Assembly (NCBI RefSeq): GCF_028595285.1
Contig: NZ_JAQQXQ010000012.1
Location: 1-64,000, forward strand
DNA: 64,000 bases
Reading direction: 5' to 3'
Source of the DNA: Erythrobacter fulvus
GTDB lineage: Bacteria > Pseudomonadota > Alphaproteobacteria > Sphingomonadales > Sphingomonadaceae
Made by a program: the position numbers and the translations under genes. This document shows, in pieces, positions 36,192 to 44,081 of the stretch. Numbering within the stretch: position 1 is the first letter of the stretch; every line of letters starts with the position of its first letter. Below the pieces are notes generated by a model. It was not told the DNA's origin. It ran no database searches and saw only the letters and a list, made by a program, of their open reading frames with translations.

Positions 36192-36799
36192 TCGACATCG
36201 CCGGTTTTGCCCTTGCCGTGCTGCTGGTGGAGCTGACGCCCGGCCCCAACATGGCCTGGCTGGTGACTCTGACCCTGTCCGAAGGGCGGCGCGCGGGTCT
36301 CGGCGCGATCACCGGCATCGCGCTTGGCCTTGCCGCCAACGCCGCGCTGAGCGTGCTGGCGGCAAGCCTGATCCTCGCGCAGGACGGAGGTCTCGCACAA
36401 GGCGTATCGGTGCTGGCCGCGGCAATGATGACATGGCTCGCCTGGGAAGCGTGGAGAGGTTCTGGCGAAAGCTCGCCGGCGGCCACGCCGCGTCAGTCTG
36501 GCCAGCGTCATGCACTGGCCGGGTTCGTCATCAATCTGCTGAACCCCAAAGCCGCGCTATTCTTTATTACCGTGATGCCGCAGTTCATTCCCGACGGACG
36601 GCCCAGCTTCGTTCAGGGGCTGGCGATGGCGGCAACCAGCGTCATCATCGCCACATCGATCCACCTCGCGCTGGTGCTGGGGGCAGAGCGGGTGCGCGGG
36701 GTATTGATGGCGGAAAGCCGCGCGCGGATAGTGCGACGCGTTCTGGCAATTGCGATGCTGGGGGTCGCCGCGTGGTTTCTGGCGAAAGCCTTTGCCTAG
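36188..36799 (+). CDS. LysE/RhtB-family exporter
   Basis: A 203-residue membrane protein with six hydrophobic segments and the family N-terminal signature ELTPGPNMAWLVTLTLSEGRRAGL, plus FVINLLNPKAALFF. Members export amino acids or related small molecules. The GTG start is in a 4-bp GTGA overlap with the cupin gene; the joint role is not known. Confidence 0.9.
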   Translation: MIDIAGFALAVLLVELTPGPNMAWLVTLTLSEGRRAGLGAITGIALGLAANAALSVLAASLILAQDGGLAQGVSVLAAAMMTWLAWEAWRGSGESSPAATPRQSGQRHALAGFVINLLNPKAALFFITVMPQFIPDGRPSFVQGLAMAATSVIIATSIHLALVLGAERVRGVLMAESRARIVRRVLAIAMLGVAAWFLAKAFA

Positions 36800-37711
36800 C
36801 TAGCGGCGCCGTTCCTCGACCTTCAGCGGCCCGGGCGCAAAAGCGCTTTCGAGCAGTTCGGCGATGCGGATGCCTGCCTGCTGCACCCGCCGCTTCGCGA
36901 TCGGCACCCCGCGCACGATGTCTTCCTGCGTCAACGCGGTCTTCATCGGAAGCTCGCCATCGCAGGGCGTGTCGGTATCGAAGGCGGACGGATAGACGAA
37001 GCTGCGCGCGATTTCCCAGCTTTCCCGGCCCCAGTCGGCCGCTGTTCCGCCGCCGAATTCGGCACGCTCCGCCGCAGAATAGCGCCGAACGACCGGATCA
37101 GTCGGATCGCTGATCGCACGCTCGGCCAGCGGGCCGTCCCAGATCCAGTGCAGGTTGAGGCTGGGGATGATGCCGTAATCGGCCTCGCGGTCATTGCCGC
37201 CGCGATCCTCGTTGTCGCCCGAATGCAGCGGCATGTGCACGTCGCCTGCAAAGTGAACCATGAAGGCCAGCGCCTCCAGCCGAACCGGATCAGGCAGGCT
37301 TTCGTCGGCAAGAATGCGGTGCGCGCGCTCGATCTGCGCGGTGACGCAATTGCCGCCGGCGCAATTGGCACGCGGATTGAACGCCTGACAGATCGGCGCG
37401 GTGCGATAATGCCATGCGGCGGTGTAGCCCCAGCGCCACCCCTCGCGCCGCACGCAATCGGGCCACACCGCAGCGTCCTGCAAGGTACGCAGCGGACATT
37501 CAGGCGTGCCCAACGCCTTTTCGGAGCGTAGCAGGCGGCGGATCTTGGCGCGCACTTCGGGCGAGACATTGGCCTCGGCGATCTCGGCGGTCTTGCCATG
37601 TGCATAAAAGCCCCAAGCCTGCGCGGGCGAAGACGTCAGCAGCAGCGCGGCGAGGCCCGCCAGCAACGCTGCAAGGTTCACACGGCCACTTCGTATTGTT
37701 CGATTACCCAT
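36800..37711 (-). CDS. Secreted S1/P1-type nuclease
   Basis: A 303-residue zinc-dependent nuclease of the S1/P1 family (phospholipase C-like fold), degrading single-stranded nucleic acids. The signal peptide is cut after SPAQA so that the mature protein starts with Trp (WGFYAHGKTAEIAE), as the family requires because Trp1 binds zinc. Other ligands: His and Asp in AHGKT, DAAVWPD, AAWHYR, FMVHFAGDVHMPLH and LHWIWD. ATG 37711 has GAGGAAGAG upstream and overlaps the GST gene by 34 bp; a GTG at 37681 in a GTGA overlap with the GST stop is an alternative. Confidence 0.9.
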   Translation of the reverse strand: MGNRTIRSGRVNLAALLAGLAALLLTSSPAQAWGFYAHGKTAEIAEANVSPEVRAKIRRLLRSEKALGTPECPLRTLQDAAVWPDCVRREGWRWGYTAAWHYRTAPICQAFNPRANCAGGNCVTAQIERAHRILADESLPDPVRLEALAFMVHFAGDVHMPLHSGDNEDRGGNDREADYGIIPSLNLHWIWDGPLAERAISDPTDPVVRRYSAAERAEFGGGTAADWGRESWEIARSFVYPSAFDTDTPCDGELPMKTALTQEDIVRGVPIAKRRVQQAGIRIAELLESAFAPGPLKVEERRR

Positions 37712-38340
37712 TGCTCTTCCTCGGCCGCACCAGTCCATTCGCGCATCCATTCATGCTCGGTGATCGCGTCCATATATGCCTCGGCGAATCCGGGCACGCC
37801 GATGCCATAGGTGACGAAGCGCGTTACCACCGGGGCATAGAAGATATCGGCCGCGCCAAAGGTTCCGAACAGGTAAGGCCCGCTATTGCCATGGCGCGCA
37901 CGCGCTTCGGCCCAAAGGGTTAGGATGCGCACGATATCGTGCTTCGTCTGATCGGAAACATCGGCCAGTTGCACGCGGCGGCGGATGTTCATCGGCATTT
38001 CCTTGCGCAGCGACTGATAGCCCGAATGCATTTCGGCCACCATTGCCCGCGCCATCGCGCGCGCAGCCTCGTTCTTCGGCCAGAAGCGGTCACGTCCGAC
38101 CTTGTCGGCGAGATATTCCATGATCGCGAGGCTGTCCCACACCACCGCCTCGCCGTCCCACAGGATCGGCACCTTGCCGCTGGAGGGCTGCACCTCGCCC
38201 ATGTCGTGCTTCAGCCGGTCCCATTCCTCGCCCATGATCGGCACGGTCAGTTCGTCGAAATGCAGGCCTGACTGCTTGACCGCGAGCCAGCCGCGCAACG
38301 ACCAGCTCGAATAGTTCTTGTTGCCGATGATGAGTTTCAT
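37678..38340 (-). CDS. Glutathione S-transferase family protein
   Basis: A 220-residue cytosolic GST-like protein. The thioredoxin-like N-domain starts with [22 protein letters not shown], where Ser in YSSWS is at the catalytic position; [25 protein letters not shown] is the glutathione-binding cis-Pro and Ser region. The helical C-domain ([15 protein letters not shown]) is typical. Substrate unknown; the nuclease gene starts within its end. Confidence 0.92.
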   Translation of the reverse strand: MKLIIGNKNYSSWSLRGWLAVKQSGLHFDELTVPIMGEEWDRLKHDMGEVQPSSGKVPILWDGEAVVWDSLAIMEYLADKVGRDRFWPKNEAARAMARAMVAEMHSGYQSLRKEMPMNIRRRVQLADVSDQTKHDIVRILTLWAEARARHGNSGPYLFGTFGAADIFYAPVVTRFVTYGIGVPGFAEAYMDAITEHEWMREWTGAAEEEQWVIEQYEVAV

Positions 38341-38453
38341 TGCGTCTCCGCTCCACCTTGCGCGACGTGATGTGCCACGCCCTAGGCATTCAGGCTTTGG
38401 CTGTCGAGCGCGAGCAAGCTAAGGCGGGACGATTCCCGCGGAGTATCCATGCG

Positions 38454-38873
38454 ATGAGCCTGCCCCCCTTCCACCTCGCCTTTCCGGTCAACGATCTTGC
38501 CGCCGCCCGCGCCTTCTATGGTAAGGCGATGGGCTGCGCCGAGGGACGATCTTGCGAAGAATGGATCGATTTCGATTTCCACGGCCACCAGATCGTCGCC
38601 CACCTCGCGGCCGGGCAGGCCGGTGACCGGGCGAGCAACCATGTCGACGGACACGGCGTGCCGGTGCCGCATTTCGGGCTGGTGCTGTCGATGCAGGAAT
38701 GGGAGGCGCTGGCCGAAAGGCTGCGCGCGGCAGGCACAGAGTTCGTGATCGAGCCGACTATCCGCTTCAAGGGCCAGCCGGGCGAACAGGCGACGATGTT
38801 CCTGCGCGATCCGTCCGGCAATGCGCTCGAATTCAAGGCGTTTGCCGATATCGGGCAGCTCTTCGCACGTTGA
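38454..38873 (+). CDS. VOC-superfamily (glyoxalase-like) protein
   Basis: A 139-residue protein with paired beta-alpha-beta-beta-beta units: [24 protein letters not shown] at the start and [23 protein letters not shown] with [16 protein letters not shown] at the end, where His and Glu are metal ligands. Members include glyoxalases and dioxygenases; specificity unknown. The ORF extends to 38340, but the domain starts at ATG 38454. It is divergent from the GST gene. Confidence 0.88.
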   Translation: MSLPPFHLAFPVNDLAAARAFYGKAMGCAEGRSCEEWIDFDFHGHQIVAHLAAGQAGDRASNHVDGHGVPVPHFGLVLSMQEWEALAERLRAAGTEFVIEPTIRFKGQPGEQATMFLRDPSGNALEFKAFADIGQLFAR

Positions 38874-38980
38874 AGCCTTGGCGCAAGCACTCGCGGCGAA
38901 CAAGCGACGGCCTGCAGCCGCTTCGCCGTTAGTAAGCCCGGTTAACCCGAAATTAGTCATATTCGCCTATCCCATGCGTC

Positions 38981-39568
38981 ATGGGTGGTCTCGACCCTTC
39001 CATTCCCGCGGATGACCGGACGTTCCGTTCATCCGGTGGAGGAACAGCTGGACAGCGATCTTGCAGGGCTTTCACGGTCCTCAGGCGTCGCGTCGACGGA
39101 TCGATCAATGCTGCACGCCGCAGACATCGCGCCCAGCGTGCTTTCGCACAGTCGATCCGAGTAGCCGGCGCAATTTGTGTTGCTGGGCTCAGCCTGTCCA
39201 ACGCATCGCCTCAGGATACCGTCCGCCCTCTGCTCGCAGAACAGCAAGTGCGGATTTCGCTCGCCGATGTCCGGAACGACATCCTTCCGGTCTCTGATCT
39301 TTCGCGTCAGGGGGAACGACTGATCCTTTGTCGCTCCAGCATCGATGGCAGTTTCAGCGAGCTTGTCGACACCACCACAGAAACCGTCGGTGCGGGTGAA
39401 TTTGTACATATCGTCACCGATATCATCAGTGTCGAAGGGAAGACGGCGAGCGTGGCGATGATCTTCCAGGCGCGCAACGCGCGTGGCCTCACCATCATCA
39501 GGGAAGCCCGCGCCAGTATCGATCTTCGCTCCTGCGCCGCATCGGACCTGTTCATACCGTCGTTCTGA
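38981..39568 (+). CDS. Putative secreted hypothetical protein
   Basis: Up to 195 residues. From about residue 60 on it looks like a real exported protein: hydrophobic stretch VAGAICVAGLSLSNASP, then a soluble domain with two cysteines (LILCRSS, DLRSCAAS) and high-GC third codon positions. The first 58 residues are Arg-rich and not protein-like, and there is no ATG, GTG or TTG between codon 1 and the hydrophobic stretch. So the start is unclear: ATG 38981 has no ribosome site and sits inside a CCCAT/ATGGG inverted repeat at 38971-38985. It may be a decayed gene. Family not recognised. Confidence 0.4.
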   Translation: MGGLDPSIPADDRTFRSSGGGTAGQRSCRAFTVLRRRVDGSINAARRRHRAQRAFAQSIRVAGAICVAGLSLSNASPQDTVRPLLAEQQVRISLADVRNDILPVSDLSRQGERLILCRSSIDGSFSELVDTTTETVGAGEFVHIVTDIISVEGKTASVAMIFQARNARGLTIIREARASIDLRSCAASDLFIPSF

Positions 39569-39643
39569 CCTTGCAAACCGCCGCAACTCCGCTTGCGTGC
39601 TGCACCTGCGAAGAGGCGGTTTGACCTGCGCGCCCGAGGCTCT

Positions 39644-40396
39644 ATGTCTCTGTCAATGGAAACGCGCACCAGCCTTCCTGCTCCGCCCTCGCTTGCAAGC
39701 CTGCTGGCGGAAGGACCTCTGGCGCTGTTCCTTGATTTCGATGGAACGCTGGTTGAGATCGCTGCGGGGCCGGGTGCGATTGCCGTGTCGGAGCGGTTGG
39801 GAGCCGGGTTGCAGCAGCTCGCCACGCGATTGGAGGGCGCGGCAGCGCTGGTGACCGGTCGCGGCATCGACAACCTGCAATCCTTCCTTGGCCCGCTCCC
39901 CTTGCATCTTGCCGGATCGCATGGTGGCCATGTGCTCGCGCCCTGCGGCACTGTCCTGCGCGAAGCAGAACCACTGCCTGCCAAGGTTGCCGAGGCACTG
40001 GACGATTTCGCTCGCACCAACGGCCTGCTTTACGAGCGCAAGGCCCATGGCGGCGCACTGCATTACCGCGCCCGGCCCGAGCTGGAGGAAGAGGCGCACG
40101 GCTTCGCCTCGGACCTCGCCTCCGGACACGGACTTGCCACCAAGAGCGGCAAATGCGTTATCGAACTGGTCTGGCCCGGCGCGGACAAAGGGGGCGCAGT
40201 CGATCTGCTTGCCGGACGCCCGCCATTCGCCGGGGCAAGGCCGGTGTTCATCGGCGACGATGTGACTGACGAGGACGGATTTGCCGCCTGCGCCCGGCTC
40301 GGCGGCTTCGGCATCGCCGTGGGCGAGCGTGCTTCGTCCGCCGCAAGCTATTCCCTCGCCAAGGTAAAGGACGTGCACGCGTGGCTGGAGTTATGA
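39644..40396 (+). CDS. otsB: Trehalose-6-phosphate phosphatase
   Basis: A 250-residue HAD-superfamily phosphatase that turns trehalose 6-phosphate into trehalose. Motif I is LFLDFDGTLVEIA with both Asp residues; motif II is ALVTGRGI; motifs III/IV lie in the C-terminal part (Lys in GADKG, then FIGDDVTDEDGF). ATG 39644 has GAGG five bases upstream. Its stop overlaps the next gene's start (ATGA), giving the compact order otsB-GH15-otsA. Confidence 0.95.
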   Translation: MSLSMETRTSLPAPPSLASLLAEGPLALFLDFDGTLVEIAAGPGAIAVSERLGAGLQQLATRLEGAAALVTGRGIDNLQSFLGPLPLHLAGSHGGHVLAPCGTVLREAEPLPAKVAEALDDFARTNGLLYERKAHGGALHYRARPELEEEAHGFASDLASGHGLATKSGKCVIELVWPGADKGGAVDLLAGRPPFAGARPVFIGDDVTDEDGFAACARLGGFGIAVGERASSAASYSLAKVKDVHAWLEL

Positions 40397-42186
40397 CCCC
40401 CGACCTTGAACTCTGGCCGATCGGCAATTGCCAGGTCAGCGCCCTCATCGACCGGGAGGGCGCCATTGCATGGTCCTGCGTACCGCGGGTCGATGGCGAT
40501 CCGGTGTTCTGTTCGCTGCTGAATGGCGAACAGCGCGATGCCGGCATCTGGCGGTTCGAACTGGTCGGACAGGTCAGCGCACGGCAGGAATATATTCGCA
40601 ACACCCCGATCCTCGTCACCCGGCTCGAAGCTGAAGACGGCAGCGCGGTGGAAGTGCTCGATTTCTGCCCGCGCTACGAACACAAGGGGCGGATGTACCG
40701 ACCCGTGGCGATCGGACGGATCGTGCGCCCGGTCGCAGGCAATCCCCGCATCCGCGTGGTTCTGCGCCCGCTGCACGGCTACGGCGCGCACGTTGCCGAC
40801 ACGACCCACGGCACCAATCACATCCGCTACCTGGTCGGCCCCGAGACCCTGCGGCTCAGCACCGACGCGCCGATCGGCTACATCCTTGAACAGCGCGTCT
40901 TCCGGGTCGAGGACGATCTGCATTTCTTCCTCGGCCCGGACGAACCCTTCACCGGCAACCTGCGCGAGGAAATCCGCCGGATGGAGCAGGCCACCCGTAA
41001 GTACTGGCAGAACTGGGTGCGCAGCCTCGCCACGCCATTCGAATGGCAGGAAGAGGTGATCCGCTGTGCTATCACTCTGAAGCTGTGCCAGCACGAGGAG
41101 ACCGGCGCGATCGTCGCGGCGCTCACCACCTCGATCCCCGAAGCGCCCCATTCCGAACGCAACTGGGACTACCGCTACTGCTGGATCCGCGATTCCTATT
41201 ACACTGTGCAGGCGCTCAACCGTCTGGGCGCGCTCGATGTGCTGGAGAAGTATCTCGCCTACCTGCGCAACATCGTCGACAATGCCAAGGGCGGACAGAT
41301 CCAGCCGCTCTATTCGGTGATGGGCGAAAGCGAGCTGGACGAGACCACGGCGGCGTGGCTCGCAGGCTATCGCGGGATGGGACCGGTAAGGCGCGGCAAC
41401 GCCGCCTACAAGCAGATCCAGCACGACTGTTACGGCCAGATCGTGCTGCCTACGGTGCAGGGCTTTATCGATCGCCGCCTGCTGCGCATCGCCGACGAGC
41501 GCGACTTCGAAAGCCTTGAGCAGGTGGGCGAGATGGCCTTCGCAATGCACGACCAGCCCGACGCCGGACTGTGGGAGTTCCGCACGCGGCAGGAAGTCCA
41601 CACCTATTCCGCGGTGATGAGCTGGGCCGCGTGCGACCGGCTGGCGATGGCAGCCGACTGGCTCGGCAAGGATGAACGCGCCGCGCTGTGGCGCAGCCGC
41701 GCCGATACCATCCGCGCAACGATCGAAGCCGAAGCGTGGGTCGAAAACGGCGAGGAAGGCGGACATTACGGCGCCAGCTTCGAAAGCGACTATCTCGATG
41801 CAAGCCTGCTGCAAATGGTTGAATTGCGGTTCCTCGCACCCGACAACCCGCGTTTCCTTTCCACATTTTCCGCGGTCGAAAAGCAGCTCAGGCGCGGCGA
41901 TTTCATGCTTCGCTATGCCGCCGAGGACGATTTCGGCGCGCCCGAGACCGCTTTCAACGTATGCACCTTTTGGCTGATCGAAGCGCTGCATCTGGCCGGG
42001 CGCAGCGAGGAGGCGCGGCGTCTGTTCTGCACCATGCTCAGCCACACCACCCGCTCGGGCTTGCTGAGCGAGGATCTGGACTACAATAATGGCGAATTGT
42101 GGGGCAATTTCCCGCAGACCTATTCGCTGGTCGGCGTCATCAATTGTGCGGGACTGTTGTCCAAACCATGGAGTGAGGTCCGATAG
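40393..42186 (+). CDS. GH15-family glycoside hydrolase (glucoamylase/trehalase type)
   Basis: A 597-residue cytoplasmic enzyme of glycoside hydrolase family 15. The N-terminal beta domain (LELWPIGNCQVSALIDREGAI) leads to the (alpha/alpha)6 barrel with SERNWDYRYCWIRDSYY, and the C-terminal catalytic region is SEDLDYNNGELWGNFPQTYS. Related GH15 enzymes hydrolyse alpha-glucosides, in several bacteria trehalose. Sitting between otsB and otsA, it may break down trehalose or control its level. No signal peptide. It begins in an ATGA overlap with otsB, and its TAG overlaps the ATA with which otsA seems to start. Confidence 0.92.
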   Translation: MTPDLELWPIGNCQVSALIDREGAIAWSCVPRVDGDPVFCSLLNGEQRDAGIWRFELVGQVSARQEYIRNTPILVTRLEAEDGSAVEVLDFCPRYEHKGRMYRPVAIGRIVRPVAGNPRIRVVLRPLHGYGAHVADTTHGTNHIRYLVGPETLRLSTDAPIGYILEQRVFRVEDDLHFFLGPDEPFTGNLREEIRRMEQATRKYWQNWVRSLATPFEWQEEVIRCAITLKLCQHEETGAIVAALTTSIPEAPHSERNWDYRYCWIRDSYYTVQALNRLGALDVLEKYLAYLRNIVDNAKGGQIQPLYSVMGESELDETTAAWLAGYRGMGPVRRGNAAYKQIQHDCYGQIVLPTVQGFIDRRLLRIADERDFESLEQVGEMAFAMHDQPDAGLWEFRTRQEVHTYSAVMSWAACDRLAMAADWLGKDERAALWRSRADTIRATIEAEAWVENGEEGGHYGASFESDYLDASLLQMVELRFLAPDNPRFLSTFSAVEKQLRRGDFMLRYAAEDDFGAPETAFNVCTFWLIEALHLAGRSEEARRLFCTMLSHTTRSGLLSEDLDYNNGELWGNFPQTYSLVGVINCAGLLSKPWSEVR

Positions 42187-43583
42187 AACGGCTGGTTGTC
42201 ATCTCGAACCGTGTGGCCGTGCCCAAGGCGCGCGGCGTAGCGGGCGCGCAGGGCGGGCTGGCAGGTGCGCTCAATGCCGCGCTCAAACAACATGGCGGTA
42301 TCTGGTTCGGCTGGTCGGGACAGGAAAGCGAAAGCGCGGCTGACAACATCCACCTGCAGCGCAATGACGGCGTCACCACCGCCACCATCGACCTGTCGAG
42401 CCGCGACGTCGATGAATATTACAACGGCTATGCCAATTCGACACTGTGGCCGCTGTTCCACTACCGGCTCGATCTCACGCAATACGAGCGTGAGACCGGC
42501 AAGGGCTACGAAAGGGTCAACGAACGCTTCGCCGAATGCGTGACCCCTCTGATCGAACCCGACGACCTGATCTGGGTGCACGATTATCACCTGCTGCCGC
42601 TGGGCGAACGGCTGCGTGCGCGCGGCATTGCCAACCGCATCGGGTTCTTCCTCCACATCCCATGGCCTCCGACGCGCCTGTTCGTTTCACTGCCGTTCCA
42701 CGAACGGTTGGTACGCACGATGCTGGAATATGATCTGATCGGCTTCCAGACCGACGAATGGCGCGAAAGCTTCCTGCATTACTGCCGCAAGGAACTGGGC
42801 GCCGAGGTCGAGGAGGACAGCGGTGCGATCATGTTCGAAGGGCGCACCACCATCGCGCGGGCCTATCCCATCGGGATCGACTGGGACCACTTCCAGTCAC
42901 AGGGCGAAAGCGACGAGGCGCGCGCAGCGGAACAGCGCCTGCTTGATTCCACTCGCCACCGCACAGCGATGATCGGCGTCGACCGGCTCGACTATTCGAA
43001 GGGTCTGCCTGAACGCATCGACGGCATCGGACGGTTCTTCGATCAACACCCCGACAGGGTGCGCGATCTTGTCTTCATCCAGATCGCGCCACCGAGCCGC
43101 GAGGATGTGCAGAGCTACCAGCAGATCCGCATGTTGCTCGAACAGAAGACGGGGCAGATCAACGGGGCACGTAGCGAAGTCGATCTGGTGCCGATCCGCT
43201 ACGTCAACCGCGGCTATTCGCACGCCGAACTCTACGGCTTTTTCCGCGCTGCCAAGATCGGGTTGGTCACGCCCTTGCGCGACGGGATGAACCTCGTCGC
43301 GAAGGAATATGTCGCGGCGCAGGACCCGGATGATCCGGGTGTGCTGATTCTATCGCGCTTTGCAGGGGCGGCGCAGCAGCTCGCGGCGGAAGGCGCGGGC
43401 GCGGTGCTGGTCAATCCCTACAGTCCGGACGACATCGCACATGCGATCAGAGTGGCGCTCGACATGCCGCAGGCGGAACGCAAGGCCCGCTATGATGTGA
43501 TGATCGGCACGATCAGGGACGATAACGTGCAGGCCTGGACCCGGCGTTTCTGCGAGGATCTTGCTGCCACCCGCAATGATTGA
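42183..43583 (+). CDS. otsA: Trehalose-6-phosphate synthase (apparent ATA start)
   Basis: A 466-residue GT20 glucosyltransferase that joins UDP-glucose and glucose 6-phosphate. Protein homology begins at IERLVVISNRVAVPKARG, which lines up with E. coli OtsA MSRLVVVSNR; Arg in SNR binds the phosphate sugar. Further motifs: GGIWFGWSG, WVHDYHLLPL, GVDRLDYSKGLPERI (Arg and Lys for UDP-glucose), and RDGMNLVAKEYVA. There is no ATG, GTG or TTG between the in-frame stop at 42174 and the GTG at 42213, and that GTG would remove the conserved first strand. The ATA at 42183 aligns with residue 1 and has GAGGT upstream, overlapping the GH15 stop as ATAG. Confidence 0.9.
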   Translation: MERLVVISNRVAVPKARGVAGAQGGLAGALNAALKQHGGIWFGWSGQESESAADNIHLQRNDGVTTATIDLSSRDVDEYYNGYANSTLWPLFHYRLDLTQYERETGKGYERVNERFAECVTPLIEPDDLIWVHDYHLLPLGERLRARGIANRIGFFLHIPWPPTRLFVSLPFHERLVRTMLEYDLIGFQTDEWRESFLHYCRKELGAEVEEDSGAIMFEGRTTIARAYPIGIDWDHFQSQGESDEARAAEQRLLDSTRHRTAMIGVDRLDYSKGLPERIDGIGRFFDQHPDRVRDLVFIQIAPPSREDVQSYQQIRMLLEQKTGQINGARSEVDLVPIRYVNRGYSHAELYGFFRAAKIGLVTPLRDGMNLVAKEYVAAQDPDDPGVLILSRFAGAAQQLAAEGAGAVLVNPYSPDDIAHAIRVALDMPQAERKARYDVMIGTIRDDNVQAWTRRFCEDLAATRND

Positions 43584-43676
43584 CGCAGGACTGACGGCGC
43601 AAAAGTGGCAGTTGCCGCAGCGCCCTGCCCTGCGGCAGCCTCATCGTCGATCGGGTAAATGGAGCGGCGCGAGGGC

Positions 43677-44078
43677 ATGGATCAATACCTCTATGTGGCA
43701 ATCGTCAGCGCATTGGCGCTGCTGGCCTATTACTTCACGCTGCTGATGGCGGGGATTGCCCGCGGTCGCTTCAAGATTGCGCCGCCTGCCCATACCGGCC
43801 CCGAGGAATACGAACGCTATGTGCGCGCGCACCAGAACACGCTCGAACACCTGGTGCTGTTCCTGCCCGGTCTGTGGCTCTTCGCTTTTACCGTAAGTCC
43901 GCTGTGGGCAGCGGCAATCGGGATCATCTGGCCACCGATGCGCGTGCTCTATGCGCTGGGCTATCACAAGGCGGCGGAGAAGCGGCTGATCCCGCTCTAT
44001 ATCTCGATGCCGCCGATCTATATCTTCGTGCTAGGCTCGCTGATCGGCGGGCTTCTGAAGCTGCTCGGGGGAGAATAG
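43677..44078 (+). CDS. MAPEG-family membrane protein
   Basis: A 133-residue protein with four hydrophobic helices. The region PPAHTGPEEYERYVRAHQNTLEHLVLF is the MAPEG signature (glutathione-using membrane enzymes; ExR..NxxE), with the conserved Asn-x-x-Glu. ATG 43677 after GAGGG is used. It lies 3 bp before the amidohydrolase gene, so they share a transcript. Confidence 0.88.
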   Translation: MDQYLYVAIVSALALLAYYFTLLMAGIARGRFKIAPPAHTGPEEYERYVRAHQNTLEHLVLFLPGLWLFAFTVSPLWAAAIGIIWPPMRVLYALGYHKAAEKRLIPLYISMPPIYIFVLGSLIGGLLKLLGGE

Positions 44079-44081
44079 GCG

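Noticed and set aside
40348..42045. 565-residue minus-strand open frame
   Set aside because: Antisense of the GH15 gene, whose catalytic motifs are clear on the plus strand.
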